DNA of 64,000 bases from Cyclobacterium plantarum (lineage in GTDB: Bacteria; Bacteroidota; Bacteroidia; Cytophagales; Cyclobacteriaceae). Under the pieces are notes generated by a model. The model searched no databases, was not told where the DNA came from, and was given only the letters and a program-made list of their open reading frames with translations. A program made the position numbers and the translations under genes. Shown here in pieces: positions 51,686 to 61,074 of the stretch. Positions within the stretch are counted from its first letter, which is position 1; every line of letters begins with the position of its first letter. The stretch lies in the NCBI RefSeq assembly GCF_011290685.1, contig NZ_JAANYN010000013.1, positions 1 to 64,000 on the forward strand, read 5' to 3'.

Positions 51686-51778
51686 TATGGATAGATTAAT
51701 TGCCTTATGGTCCGGTACCTTTTGCTAATTAAAAAACGGGATGATAAGTTCCTGTTTTACTTCAATAAGCGCAAATGC

Positions 51779-53170
51779 TTATTTTTTCTTACCCAAAAGG
51801 TTAAAATGCTTGAAGAATAAAGCGATGGTTTCAATGCCTTTGAAATAATTATCCAGTCCGTAATGTTCATTGGGGGAATGAATGGCATCTGTGTCCAAAC
51901 CAAAGCCAAGCAAAATTGGATCCAGGCCAAGAACTTTTTGAAACAATGCCGTGATGGGAATGGATCCACCTTCTCTGGTAGGAATCGCTTTCTTTCCGAA
52001 AGCCTCCTGTATGGCGGCTTCTGCTGCTTTATATCCAATGGAATCTGTAGGAACCACTGCTGCCTGACCTCCATGGTGAGGTACCACTTTAACTTTTACT
52101 GCGGGAGGAGCAATGCTTTTAAAATGGTTTTCAAAAAGTTTTGCGATGCTTTTGTGGTCCTGATCGGGCACCAGGCGCATGGATATCTTGGCTGAAGCCT
52201 TGGATGGGAGTACCGTTTTGGCGCCTTCCCCTATGTAGCCACCCCAAATGCCATTTACATCCAATGTGGGTCTTATGCCTACCCGCTCAATGGTGGTATA
52301 TCCTTTTTCTCCGTATGTTTCTTTGATATCCAGCTTTCTTTTAAATTCACCTTCGTCAAAAGGAGCCTGATTCAATTTGTCCCTATATTCTTTTCCATAT
52401 TCCTGCACCTGATCATAAAAGCCGGGAATGGTGATATGGTTGTTTTCATCGTGCAGTGAGGCGATCATCTTACAAAGCACATTGATGGGATTGGCGACTG
52501 ATCCGCCAAAGGTGCCGCTATGCAGGTCCTTGTCGGGCCCTGTAACTTCCACCTGCATGTAGGCCAGCCCCCTTAAACCTACAGTCACAGAGGGATGCTC
52601 CAATGAGATCATGGATGTATCGGATATCAGGACCACATCCGCAGCAAGTTTTTCCTTGTTTGCCCGGACAAAGATGTCCAGGTTTTCGGAGCCTACTTCT
52701 TCTTCCCCTTCAATCATGAATTTGACATTACAGGATAGCTCTCCACTGGCCAGCATGGCTTCAAAAGCCTTAACATGCATGAAAAATTGCCCTTTGTCAT
52801 CTGCCGACCCTCTCGCAAAGATGGCACCATTGGGATGAAGCTTGGTCTTTTTGATTACAGGCTCGAAAGGAGGAGAATCCCACAATTCCAGGGGATCGGC
52901 GGGCTGCACATCGTAATGTCCGTATACCAGTACAGTGGGTGCTTCCGGATCTGTGATTTTCTCGCCATATACGATGGGATAGCCTGCTGTTGGGCATATT
53001 TCTGCTTTGTCCACACCAGCTGCTTCCAGGCTTTCCCTCACAAAATCAGCGGCTTTAAAAACTTCATTTTTGTAAGCGGGATCTGCACTGACAGAGGGGA
53101 TTTTTAACAGATTCACCAATTCTCCCAAAAATCTCTCTGAATTCGATTCAATATATTGTTTTAATGGCAT
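51779..53170 (-). CDS. M20-family dipeptidase
   Basis: A 463-residue di-zinc peptidase. VYGHYDVQPADPLELWDS near residue 82 (first His and Asp), RGSADDKGQF near 120 (bridging Asp) and MIEGEEEVGSENLD near 152 (Glu pair) are the catalytic and zinc signatures; the dimerisation lid domain is in the middle. It has no signal peptide and cleaves dipeptides such as carnosine-like substrates in the cytoplasm. The gene stands alone. Confidence 0.93.
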   Translation of the reverse strand: MPLKQYIESNSERFLGELVNLLKIPSVSADPAYKNEVFKAADFVRESLEAAGVDKAEICPTAGYPIVYGEKITDPEAPTVLVYGHYDVQPADPLELWDSPPFEPVIKKTKLHPNGAIFARGSADDKGQFFMHVKAFEAMLASGELSCNVKFMIEGEEEVGSENLDIFVRANKEKLAADVVLISDTSMISLEHPSVTVGLRGLAYMQVEVTGPDKDLHSGTFGGSVANPINVLCKMIASLHDENNHITIPGFYDQVQEYGKEYRDKLNQAPFDEGEFKRKLDIKETYGEKGYTTIERVGIRPTLDVNGIWGGYIGEGAKTVLPSKASAKISMRLVPDQDHKSIAKLFENHFKSIAPPAVKVKVVPHHGGQAAVVPTDSIGYKAAEAAIQEAFGKKAIPTREGGSIPITALFQKVLGLDPILLGFGLDTDAIHSPNEHYGLDNYFKGIETIALFFKHFNLLGKKK

Positions 53171-53226
53171 GCCTTAAATTTGCTTGATTTGAAGACCGAA
53201 ATTAAAACATTTTGAAGGATTTCACC

Positions 53227-54162
53227 TCATAATTTGAAATTTACAAGCTTACCATTTTTGTGGGAAAGCATGTGTTTGGGAACAACGTATTGAATCTCCT
53301 CAAATAGCAAATTCACCAATTTCTGCTTTAAAAAACTCCGGGTCAGAATAAGGCTGACTTCTCTGATAGGGGCATCGCCTATGAAGGGGCGCAAACGACT
53401 GGATTCTTCTTCACTCAGCCCATCAGTAGCTAGTTCCGGGAGAAGGGTAATGCCCTTATATCGGTTAACCATATTTTTCAAACCCTCAAGAGACCCGCTT
53501 TCATAATGGAAGTTCATCCGTTTGAATTTGTTTTGATCGCAGAGGTTGAGCACCTGATCCCGGAAACAATGCCCTTGTTGCAAAACCCATAGATCCTCCG
53601 CCATGATATCAGCCGCAGATACTTCAGACTGATCCAGCAAGGGATGGTTCTTTGACAGGTAAGCATAAAATTTCTCGTAAAAAATGGGTTTTTCTACAAT
53701 TCCGGGCTCCTGTAAAGGGGTTACCACCAGGCCGATATCCAACTCATCATTTTTAAGCTTTTTGAGGATATCTTCCGTCACCATTTCCTGAACTTGCAAC
53801 TGTACTTTGGGGTATTTATGAATAAAATTTTGAATAAACAAAGGCAGGAGATAGGGAGCCAAAGTAGGAATGACACCCATTTTTATCAATCCGCTAACAT
53901 CTCCCTTTAATTGGTAAACCAGTTCTAGTATTCCCTTGCTTTCTGAGACCACTTTTTTGGCCTGGCCGATGATCATTTCCCCGATTTCCGTTGGAATAAC
54001 AGGCATTTTTGATCGATCAAAGATGATGATGCCTAATTCTTTTTCCAGTTTGCTTACCTGAGCACTGAGGGTAGGTTGGGTTACAAAGCAAGCCTCAGCA
54101 GCCTGGCCAAAATGGCGAAACCTTTCTACAGCCAATATGTATTCCAATTGTTGAATAGTCAT
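53227..54162 (-). CDS. oxyR: OxyR-type peroxide-sensing LysR regulator
   Basis: A 311-residue LysR-family protein with N-terminal winged HTH (QAAEACFVTQPTLSAQVSKL) and a substrate-type domain carrying the OxyR redox pair in QQGHCFRDQVLNLC: Cys 199 and Cys 208, the same numbers as in E. coli OxyR. Peroxide should oxidise the pair to a disulfide and switch on antioxidant genes. It diverges from a ferric-iron ABC transporter operon with 123 nt between. Confidence 0.93.
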   Translation of the reverse strand: MTIQQLEYILAVERFRHFGQAAEACFVTQPTLSAQVSKLEKELGIIIFDRSKMPVIPTEIGEMIIGQAKKVVSESKGILELVYQLKGDVSGLIKMGVIPTLAPYLLPLFIQNFIHKYPKVQLQVQEMVTEDILKKLKNDELDIGLVVTPLQEPGIVEKPIFYEKFYAYLSKNHPLLDQSEVSAADIMAEDLWVLQQGHCFRDQVLNLCDQNKFKRMNFHYESGSLEGLKNMVNRYKGITLLPELATDGLSEEESSRLRPFIGDAPIREVSLILTRSFLKQKLVNLLFEEIQYVVPKHMLSHKNGKLVNFKL

Positions 54163-54230
54163 TTTTCTAGCCCCGGGTGATTAAACCTTGCCATTTTTAT
54201 GATGGCGTAAATATAAAAATCTTTTTCCTT

Positions 54231-54265
54231 TTATTTAGATTTGTTTTAAATAATACCTAATTTTG
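54231..54265 (+). promoter_or_regulatory. Promoter and dyad between oxyR and the iron ABC operon
   Basis: TAATTTTG at 54258-54265 is an exact -7 box 20 nt before the substrate-binding protein gene. Upstream, TTATTTA (54231-54237) and TAAATAA (54247-54253) form an inverted repeat, a candidate site for an iron regulator or OxyR. The -33 box is unclear: the nearest TTTG (54240-54243) is only 14 nt away. Confidence 0.5.
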
Positions 54266-54285
54266 CCTCAAAATGCAGCACGATT

Positions 54286-55314
54286 ATGGACAACTTTAAA
54301 AGTTTATTATTATTTGCTTCTATCTTCTTGGTAGGTATCATCTCTTGTAAAGAAAATACCGGTGAAGAAGTGAATGTATACACCCACAGGCATTATGATG
54401 CAGATCAGCAGTTGTTTGATGCCTTTGCCGAAGAAACGGGGATAAAGGTAAATGTAGTGAGTGCCAGTGCTGATGAGCTTATTCAAAAGCTGGAATTAGA
54501 GGGGGAGGGATCACCCGCAGATGTGTTGATCACCGTTGATGCTGGAAGACTACACAGGGCAAAGGAGAAAAACCTGTTTCAGGCGGTTGATTCAGAAGTA
54601 CTCAATGCGAACATTCCCTCCAAATTTCGCAATCCGGAAGGCATGTGGTTTGGGTTGACTTATCGGGCACGGATTCTTGCTTATCACAAAGAGCGGGTCA
54701 ATCCCGATGACCTTGATTCTTATGAAAGCCTTACTGAAGAACAATGGAAAGGAAGAATTCTAACCAGGTCATCAGAAAACATATACAATCAATCTCTTCT
54801 TGCATCCCTTATTGTGGCACATGGAGCTGATGCAGCAGAAGAATGGGCTGCCGGACTATTGAACAATATGGCGAGAGACCCCAAAGGTAGTGATAGGGAT
54901 CAGGTAAAAGCCGTGGCTTCTGGAGAGGGTGATGTGGCTATAGTGAATAGTTATTATATAGGAATAATGTTGAATGATGCCAATGAGGAAACAGTAAAGG
55001 CCGCCAAACAGGTGGGCATTTTTTTCCCAAACCAGAATGACAGGGGTACCCATATCAATGTTTCCGGAGCGGGCGTCACCCGTCATGCACCGAATAAGGA
55101 AAATGCCATCAGGTTGATAGAATTTTTATCCGGGGAGAAGGCTCAGGGAGTATTGGCCAATGTAAATTATGAATATCCGGTCAATCCCAAAGTAGCACCA
55201 TCTGAATTGCTTCAGAGCTGGGGCGACTTTAAGGCTGATGAAATTAACCTTTCTCTTTTAGGGGAGAACAACAGTGAGGCAGTAATTATTTTTGATAAAG
55301 TAGGTTGGAATTGA
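54286..55314 (+). CDS. Ferric-iron ABC transporter substrate-binding lipoprotein
   Basis: A 342-residue periplasmic-type binding protein of the FutA/FbpA family, anchored by a lipobox (IISC, Cys 21). VNVYTHRHYDADQQLFDAF at the start and IVNSYYIGIM near 222 supply the Tyr ligands that hold ferric iron, and WFGLTYRARILAYHK the hinge region. Three genes in order (binding protein, permease, ATPase) form an iron(III) uptake operon diverging from oxyR. Confidence 0.9.
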   Translation: MDNFKSLLLFASIFLVGIISCKENTGEEVNVYTHRHYDADQQLFDAFAEETGIKVNVVSASADELIQKLELEGEGSPADVLITVDAGRLHRAKEKNLFQAVDSEVLNANIPSKFRNPEGMWFGLTYRARILAYHKERVNPDDLDSYESLTEEQWKGRILTRSSENIYNQSLLASLIVAHGADAAEEWAAGLLNNMARDPKGSDRDQVKAVASGEGDVAIVNSYYIGIMLNDANEETVKAAKQVGIFFPNQNDRGTHINVSGAGVTRHAPNKENAIRLIEFLSGEKAQGVLANVNYEYPVNPKVAPSELLQSWGDFKADEINLSLLGENNSEAVIIFDKVGWN

Positions 55315-55346
55315 TCGAAACTGCAGTGGGAGGCAGGATTTAGTTC

Positions 55347-56981
55347 GTGGGATTAGCCAAAAGAAGGTTTTATTGGTGGAACAACTGGATGACGGGTACT
55401 TTGCTGGTGCTGTTATTGATTGCTACCCCTTTGCTTACCATTTTCGTCAAACTTTTTACTTCGCCGGGAAGCAGCTGGTCTCATTTGACGGAGAATTTAC
55501 TGGTCGGGTATCTTCAAAACACCCTCCTTTTATTGATGGGTGTGGCTACGATCACTTTTTTGTTGGGTGTTTCTCTGGCCTGGATAGTGACCCACTGTGA
55601 GTTTCCCTTGAGAAAGCATTTTGAATGGCTCCTGATTTTGCCATTGGGGTTCCCGGGGTATATCATGGCGTATACCTATACCGGACTCCTTGATTATTCG
55701 GGTCCTTTGCAGGCTTTTTTGAGAAATCAGTTGGATATTCAGGTGGTGGGGAGTTTACTGGATATCATGAATCTTCCAGGTGCTGTATTTATTCTGTCCA
55801 TTACCTTGTTTCCCTACGTGTACCTCTTGTCAAGGGCTTCTTTTTTACAGCAGTCAAGAACATTTCAGGAGGCAGCGGCCTTATTGGGTAGCAATGATTG
55901 GTATACTTTTATCAAAGTCGCTTTGCCCATGGCGAGGCCAGCAATAGTAGGAGGGATAGCTTTGGCCTCTATGGAAGTGCTGAACGACTATGGTACAGTG
56001 AAGTATTTTGGTGTGGGTACTTTTACCACCGGCATTTTCCGTTCCTGGTTTTCCATGGGGGACGTAACCACCGCTATTTATTTGGCTGCAATCCTCATGC
56101 TATTGGTATTTTCCATTCTATTTTTTGAAGTCATTCAAAGGGGGAAAAAACGGTTTTCCCCCATCAATTTTATGAGTAAGCCCTTGATAAGGGTCAGGCT
56201 CTCAAGGGGAAAAAGAGGGGTGTTAACTGCAGCCTGTTCCCTGGTTTTTCTGATCAGTTTTTTTATTCCCTTTTTGCAGATCATTCAATGGGTTTGGTTA
56301 AGCTATGAGAAGTCAATGAATTCTGACTTTTTTTACCTGGTATTGAGGAGCTTTGGTCTGGCTGCTGTTTCCGGTTTATTGGTTGCTGTTTTTTCAGTGG
56401 TATTGTTGTACAGTTTGCGACTTAGTCCCTTTAATTGGCTCAAGAACCTGACGAAAGTTGCGATCCTGGGATATGCCATTCCCGGAGCGGTGATCGCTAT
56501 AGGCATCATGGTGCCGGTGATAGGACTGGATCACTGGTTGAGGGATTATTTGTTTATGGGAAATGGGCAAATGATCGTTTCCGGAACTGTTTCGGTATTG
56601 CTATTTGCCTATATGGTCCGCTTTATGGCAGTAGGTTATCACCCTCTTGATGCCGGGTTTCAGAAAACCGGTATTCAGGTCAATGAGGCCAGCCGGCTTT
56701 TGGGTCAGAATTCCTGGAAAACACTCTGGAAAATAGAATTGCCTTTGGTCAGGGCCAGTTTTTTTAGCGCCATCTTGCTGGTTTTTGTAGATGTTTTAAA
56801 AGAATTACCCTTAACTTTGATTCTTAGACCGTTTAACTACCATACCCTGGCGACCAAAGCTTTTGACATGGCCACTAATGAAATGATAGCAGAATCGGCT
56901 AATTCTGCGCTGATCATTATCCTCACCGGAATATTGCCCATAATATTTCTTAACAGGATGATCCGCAATGTTAACATATAG
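55347..56981 (+). CDS. Ferric-iron ABC transporter permease (fused two-half type)
   Basis: A 544-residue permease with 12 helices in two homologous halves, as in FbpB/SfuB. Each half has its EAA-type coupling loop: FQEAAALLGSNDWYTFIKVA in the first and VNEASRLLGQNSWKTLWKIE in the second. The start is GTG 55347, with ATG 55389 as an alternative. It lies 32 nt after the binding protein and 20 nt before the ATPase. Confidence 0.9.
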   Translation: MGLAKRRFYWWNNWMTGTLLVLLLIATPLLTIFVKLFTSPGSSWSHLTENLLVGYLQNTLLLLMGVATITFLLGVSLAWIVTHCEFPLRKHFEWLLILPLGFPGYIMAYTYTGLLDYSGPLQAFLRNQLDIQVVGSLLDIMNLPGAVFILSITLFPYVYLLSRASFLQQSRTFQEAAALLGSNDWYTFIKVALPMARPAIVGGIALASMEVLNDYGTVKYFGVGTFTTGIFRSWFSMGDVTTAIYLAAILMLLVFSILFFEVIQRGKKRFSPINFMSKPLIRVRLSRGKRGVLTAACSLVFLISFFIPFLQIIQWVWLSYEKSMNSDFFYLVLRSFGLAAVSGLLVAVFSVVLLYSLRLSPFNWLKNLTKVAILGYAIPGAVIAIGIMVPVIGLDHWLRDYLFMGNGQMIVSGTVSVLLFAYMVRFMAVGYHPLDAGFQKTGIQVNEASRLLGQNSWKTLWKIELPLVRASFFSAILLVFVDVLKELPLTLILRPFNYHTLATKAFDMATNEMIAESANSALIIILTGILPIIFLNRMIRNVNI

Positions 56982-57001
56982 ACAAAATCAGAAATTTTTG
57001 C

Positions 57002-58039
57002 ATGGGTATACTCAGGCTACAGGGCATAGATAAACAATATACTACATCTGAAGATTATGCGGTAAAGAACATTTCCTTTGAAGTAAAGGAAGGTGAAATA
57101 CTTGCGCTGGTGGGCGCAAGCGGTTCTGGTAAAACAACGCTGCTCAGGTTGATTTCCGGGTTGGAGCACCCGGATAGCGGTGCCATTGTATTGTCTGGTA
57201 AAACCATGGTGGAAGACAGCAAGTCTGTGCCGGCAAACAAAAGAAAAGTGGGCATGGTATTTCAGGATTATGCCTTATTTCCACATCTGAATATTCTGGA
57301 AAACGTAACCTATGGCATTAGGAATGCCAATCAGGATGCGGAAAAGTTGGCCAAAGAATCCTTGCAACTGGTAGGGCTGAAAGAGAATTTCAAAAAGTAC
57401 CCACATCAGCTTTCCGGAGGTCAACAACAGCGGGTTGCCCTTGCCAGGGCTCTGGCCCCAAATCCAACCATATTGCTATTGGATGAGCCATTTAGCAACC
57501 TGGATGCCATGCTAAAGGATCAGGTAAGGGAGGAAATGAGACAAATTATAAAACGAACAGGAATTACTGCCATTTTTGTTACCCACGATACCCGAGACGC
57601 ATTATCTACGGCAGACCGCATTGCCATCCTTCACAAAGGTCACCTGCAGCAATTGGATACTCCCCGGAAATTGTATGAAGATCCGGTCAATGCTTATGTG
57701 GCCAACTTCTTTGGAAGACGAAATCAAATTTTGGCCACTGCGACCGAAGATGGTTTTTATACCCCTTTCGGCTTTATCGCTGACGAAAGATCCAGGATAT
57801 TTCAGGATAAAGTAAGGATACTCTTTCGCCCGGAAGAAATAAAATTCAAAAAAAGCCTGAGACAGGCACTTATTGGAACAGTTCTCCATTGTGCTTATTT
57901 TGGGGATCACCAGATGGTAAAGCTGAGTGATGAAGCTGGAAAGTCCATTTATGTCAGGGCCAGTCCTACCCGGCATTTTCTTATTGGAAGCAGTGTTTTT
58001 TTTACCATAAGGTCCTTTAAAGCAGAGGATGCCTATTAA
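57002..58039 (+). CDS. Ferric-iron ABC transporter ATP-binding protein
   Basis: A 345-residue ABC ATPase. Walker A is GASGSGKTT near residue 38, the signature LSGGQQQRVALARAL near 137, Walker B ILLLDEPFSNLDAM near 157, and the switch His in FVTHDT. A C-terminal TOBE-like regulatory domain (about 240-345) follows. It energises the iron(III) permease. Confidence 0.93.
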   Translation: MGILRLQGIDKQYTTSEDYAVKNISFEVKEGEILALVGASGSGKTTLLRLISGLEHPDSGAIVLSGKTMVEDSKSVPANKRKVGMVFQDYALFPHLNILENVTYGIRNANQDAEKLAKESLQLVGLKENFKKYPHQLSGGQQQRVALARALAPNPTILLLDEPFSNLDAMLKDQVREEMRQIIKRTGITAIFVTHDTRDALSTADRIAILHKGHLQQLDTPRKLYEDPVNAYVANFFGRRNQILATATEDGFYTPFGFIADERSRIFQDKVRILFRPEEIKFKKSLRQALIGTVLHCAYFGDHQMVKLSDEAGKSIYVRASPTRHFLIGSSVFFTIRSFKAEDAY

Positions 58040-58153
58040 TTGCTTCAACTTACTGGAACTATTTATTAGGTATTCAGTAGGGTAGGAATTTTAATAGACA
58101 GGTAATTTTTTTCATTCGTTTACACTGAGCTTTAGTTTCTTATGGTTTTATTT

Positions 58154-58196
58154 AATAGGTATATTGATTAAATTTAATTTTATCAATAAACCTATT
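58154..58196. promoter_or_regulatory. Long hairpin upstream of the redoxin gene
   Basis: AATAGGTATATTGAT (58154-58168) and ATCAATAAACCTATT (58182-58196) pair at 14 of 15 positions across a 13-nt AT loop. No T-run follows, so it is not a terminator in the forward direction. It ends 5 nt before ATG 58202 and 35 nt before ATG 58232. It is either a leader hairpin or a large operator. Confidence 0.6.
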
Positions 58197-58231
58197 CCAA
58201 TATGACCTATTCAAATTCATTAGTTGTATCA

Positions 58232-59428
58232 ATGAAATCTTTCACTTTCCTGTTAATGGTTTCCCTTTTGTCTGCTTGTGGGGAGGGGAAAGAAAATTCG
58301 GGTAAAGAAGAGGAGTCTACTGCTGCTGCATCTCCATTTTTCACACCGGATCCTAAGGTGGTGGAAGAAAAGCCGGTGGCTACGCTGGCCATTGGGGAGC
58401 AGGCACCAGATTTTAAGCTGCCTGGGGTGGATGGACAATATTATAAATTGTCAGATTTTGATGATAAAGAGGTGTTGGTCATTAACTTTACCTGTAACCA
58501 TTGTCCCACAGCACAGGCATATGAAGAAAGGTTCAATGATCTGGTGAATACTTACAGTGAGCAGGGAGTGCAGTTTATTGCCATATCTCCCAATTCTCCC
58601 ATTGCCGTACTTCCTGAAGAGCTTGGCTATACTGATCTGAACGATGATTTTGAGAGCATGAAGGTCAGGGCTGAAGAAATGAATTATAACTTCCCCTATC
58701 TTTACGATGGGGATGAGCATCATTTTTCAACAGCTTATGGCCCTACTGCAACACCCCATATCTTTGTTTTTGACAAAGACAGGAAACTGACTTATCAGGG
58801 AAGAATAGATGCCTCTGAAAAACCCGGGACGGGGCAGGCTGAAGATGCCAAATATGCCATTGAAAAAACCCTGAAAGGAGAACAATTGGCTGAAGACAAA
58901 GCCACAACTCCTGCTTTCGGTTGTTCCATTAAGTGGGCCTGGAAAAATGAGTACACCCTAAAGGTTAACGAAGACTGGAAGAAAAAGCCAGTGGAACTGA
59001 ATAAGATCAGCTTGGCAGACCTGGAGGAATTATTGCAGAATAACAGCGATCAGTTGAGGTTGGTGAATTTCTGGGCAACCTGGTGTGGCCCCTGTATTGT
59101 AGAATATCCGGAGTTTATCGAAATACAGCGGATGTATGGTAACAGGGATTTTGAGTTTGTGTCCGTAAGTCTGGATAATCCGGAATCCGCCGACAAAGCC
59201 TTAAAATTCCTCCAGAAAAAACATTCAGCTACCACCAATTATCTGGTGGATACTGACGACAAGTATGCCATCATAGATGTGGTTAAAAATGATTGGGATG
59301 GTAGCCTCCCACTGACCTTATTGATAGAACCAGGTGGAAAAGTCCACTACAAGGTACCCGGAACCATCAAACCCCTGGCACTCAAAAAAACGATCGTAGA
59401 TCACCCCTTGATTGGGCGGTATTATTGA
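58232..59428 (+). CDS. Two-domain redoxin lipoprotein (peroxiredoxin-like plus TlpA-like)
   Basis: A lipoprotein of about 398 residues (lipobox LLSAC, Cys 16 from this start). Domain 1 (about 55-200) is AhpC/TSA-like with NFTCNHCPTAQAYEERF carrying Cys-Asn-His-Cys. Domain 2 (about 260-398) is TlpA/thioredoxin-like with FWATWCGPCIVEYPEF (Cys-Gly-Pro-Cys). It should act as a periplasm-facing thiol oxidoreductase. The frame is open to ATG 58202, equally possible; 58232 gives the more usual signal length. Confidence 0.86.
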   Translation: MKSFTFLLMVSLLSACGEGKENSGKEEESTAAASPFFTPDPKVVEEKPVATLAIGEQAPDFKLPGVDGQYYKLSDFDDKEVLVINFTCNHCPTAQAYEERFNDLVNTYSEQGVQFIAISPNSPIAVLPEELGYTDLNDDFESMKVRAEEMNYNFPYLYDGDEHHFSTAYGPTATPHIFVFDKDRKLTYQGRIDASEKPGTGQAEDAKYAIEKTLKGEQLAEDKATTPAFGCSIKWAWKNEYTLKVNEDWKKKPVELNKISLADLEELLQNNSDQLRLVNFWATWCGPCIVEYPEFIEIQRMYGNRDFEFVSVSLDNPESADKALKFLQKKHSATTNYLVDTDDKYAIIDVVKNDWDGSLPLTLLIEPGGKVHYKVPGTIKPLALKKTIVDHPLIGRYY

Positions 59429-59498
59429 TAAATGGAAAGTTTGTATTTTTGTAAGCCCGAGGGATTTAAATTGAAGAAGGGAAAAGCCCCTAAAGAAG

Positions 59499-59532
59499 AA
59501 GGGAGGGAAAAATTTATTCCCTCCCTTTTTTA
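59499..59532. terminator. Bidirectional terminator between redoxin and ATPase genes
   Basis: GGGAGGGAA pairs with TTCCCTCCC (59501-59525) around AAATTTA, followed by six T residues. It lies between convergent genes; the forward direction has the better T-run. Confidence 0.8.
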
Positions 59533-59535
59533 TCT

Positions 59536-61071
59536 TTAATTGAAATCATCGTCTTCATCTTCCTCATCCAGGCCTGGTGCACCCAGATCAAACATGCTGC
59601 TGAAAAGATCTTTAAACTGCATACCGGTATCCAGCAGTTTTTTACTCAATTGGCTGTATTCCGCCAGGCCGTGAAGGGCAAACTCCATGTAGAATTCCTT
59701 TTCTTTTTCCGGTAGGCCTTCCACAAATTGTGTTGTTATTTTTTCCAGCCCAGGGACTTCAAGAAGGGCTTTTTTATATTCTTTATCGCTCTGGCTGGCC
59801 AAAATATCCAGACTGTTGCCCTCTCCAAACCAGGACAAGGGAAGGACATAAGGGTTGCCTTCTTTTTCCTTATCTTTTTTCTTTTGCTCTGGTGATGGGA
59901 AATATTGTACAAAAAGATTTCTTATGGCTTTTCCGATCAGGTTATAAGCCACCAATCCGGCACCTTCCTGTTCTCCCTCGTACACGAGCTCCACTTTGCC
60001 GGTAATTGCGGGAATCACCCCAATGAGGTCCACTATTCTAACCATGGTGTTGGTTTCCCCATTGAGGTAAAGCCTCCTCTCTGCGGCAGAGATCAGGTTT
60101 TCGTAAGCAGATATCGTCAACCTGGCCGATACCCCACTTTTTTCGTCTACGTATTCACTTTCACGGGCCTCTACCGCAATCTGTTCGATCAGGTCTTTCA
60201 TCAGCTCAGGAACATGGATTTTTTCCAATGGCCTTCCTTTCAGTTTTGCTTCCTGCTCAGTGATTTTTCTGCCAATGGCAATACTTTTTGGGTAGTGGGT
60301 GATAATTTGGCTTTCTATCCTGTCTTTAAGGGGTGTGACAATGCTACCACGGTTGGTGTAATCTTCAGGATTTGCAGTAAAGACAAATTGGATATCCAGA
60401 GGTAATCTGAGTTTGAAGCCCCGGATTTGAATATCGCCTTCCTGAAGGATGTTGAATAAGGCTACCTGAATTCTGGCTTGTAAATCCGGCAATTCGTTGA
60501 TTACGAAAATAGACCGGTGGGACCGGGGAACCAAACCAAAATGGATGACCCTTTCGTCGTTGTATGAAAGTTTCATGGTCGCTGCCTTGATGGGGTCCAC
60601 GTCTCCTATTAAGTCCGCAACGGATACATCGGGAGTAGCCAGTTTTTCTGTATACCGGTCTTCTTTTGCCCACCAGTTTATCGGGGTATCGTCTCCCTTT
60701 TCTTCAATCACCTGTCGCGCAAATGTAGAAATGGGCATTAGCGGGTCATCATTCAATTCAGACCCTTTTACCACCGGAACAAAATCATCAAGCAGGAGGG
60801 TCATCATTCTGGCTATTCTTGTTTTGGCCTGCCCCCTCAGACCTAGCAAGTTGATGCTGTGTTTGGAAAGTATGGCCCTTTCTATATCAGGTATCACCGT
60901 ATCTTCATATCCCCATATGCCTTCAAAAACATTCTCTTTATTTTTTATTTTCTTGATCAGGTTACTTCTTAGTTCTTCTTTAATGGTTTTGTGTGAATAA
61001 CCTGAGGCTTTTAACTGGCCTAAAGTTTTTATTTTTTGTATCTCTTTGCTGGTCATTTTTGTGTATTCCAT
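59536..61071 (-). CDS. MoxR/magnesium-chelatase-like AAA+ ATPase
   Basis: A 511-residue AAA+ ATPase of the MoxR/ChlI type. The P-loop is LLGLRGQAKTRIARM near residue 75-89 (GxxGxxKT). The Walker B position reads IFVINELPDLQARIQ near 190, with Asn where most AAA+ ATPases have Asp but with the Glu kept. TANPEDYTNRGSIVTPLKDR near 250 is the sensor region, and an acidic tail (DEEDEDDDFN) ends the protein. It follows a VWA-domain gene by 3 nt; such pairs act together as chaperones that insert cofactors or remodel complexes. The target is unknown. Confidence 0.85.
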   Translation of the reverse strand: MEYTKMTSKEIQKIKTLGQLKASGYSHKTIKEELRSNLIKKIKNKENVFEGIWGYEDTVIPDIERAILSKHSINLLGLRGQAKTRIARMMTLLLDDFVPVVKGSELNDDPLMPISTFARQVIEEKGDDTPINWWAKEDRYTEKLATPDVSVADLIGDVDPIKAATMKLSYNDERVIHFGLVPRSHRSIFVINELPDLQARIQVALFNILQEGDIQIRGFKLRLPLDIQFVFTANPEDYTNRGSIVTPLKDRIESQIITHYPKSIAIGRKITEQEAKLKGRPLEKIHVPELMKDLIEQIAVEARESEYVDEKSGVSARLTISAYENLISAAERRLYLNGETNTMVRIVDLIGVIPAITGKVELVYEGEQEGAGLVAYNLIGKAIRNLFVQYFPSPEQKKKDKEKEGNPYVLPLSWFGEGNSLDILASQSDKEYKKALLEVPGLEKITTQFVEGLPEKEKEFYMEFALHGLAEYSQLSKKLLDTGMQFKDLFSSMFDLGAPGLDEEDEDDDFN

Positions 61072-61074
61072 GCT

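Noticed and set aside
54231-54253. Definite Fur box upstream of the iron ABC operon
   Set aside because: The dyad is too short and AT-rich to be assigned to Fur by eye; kept only as a candidate site.
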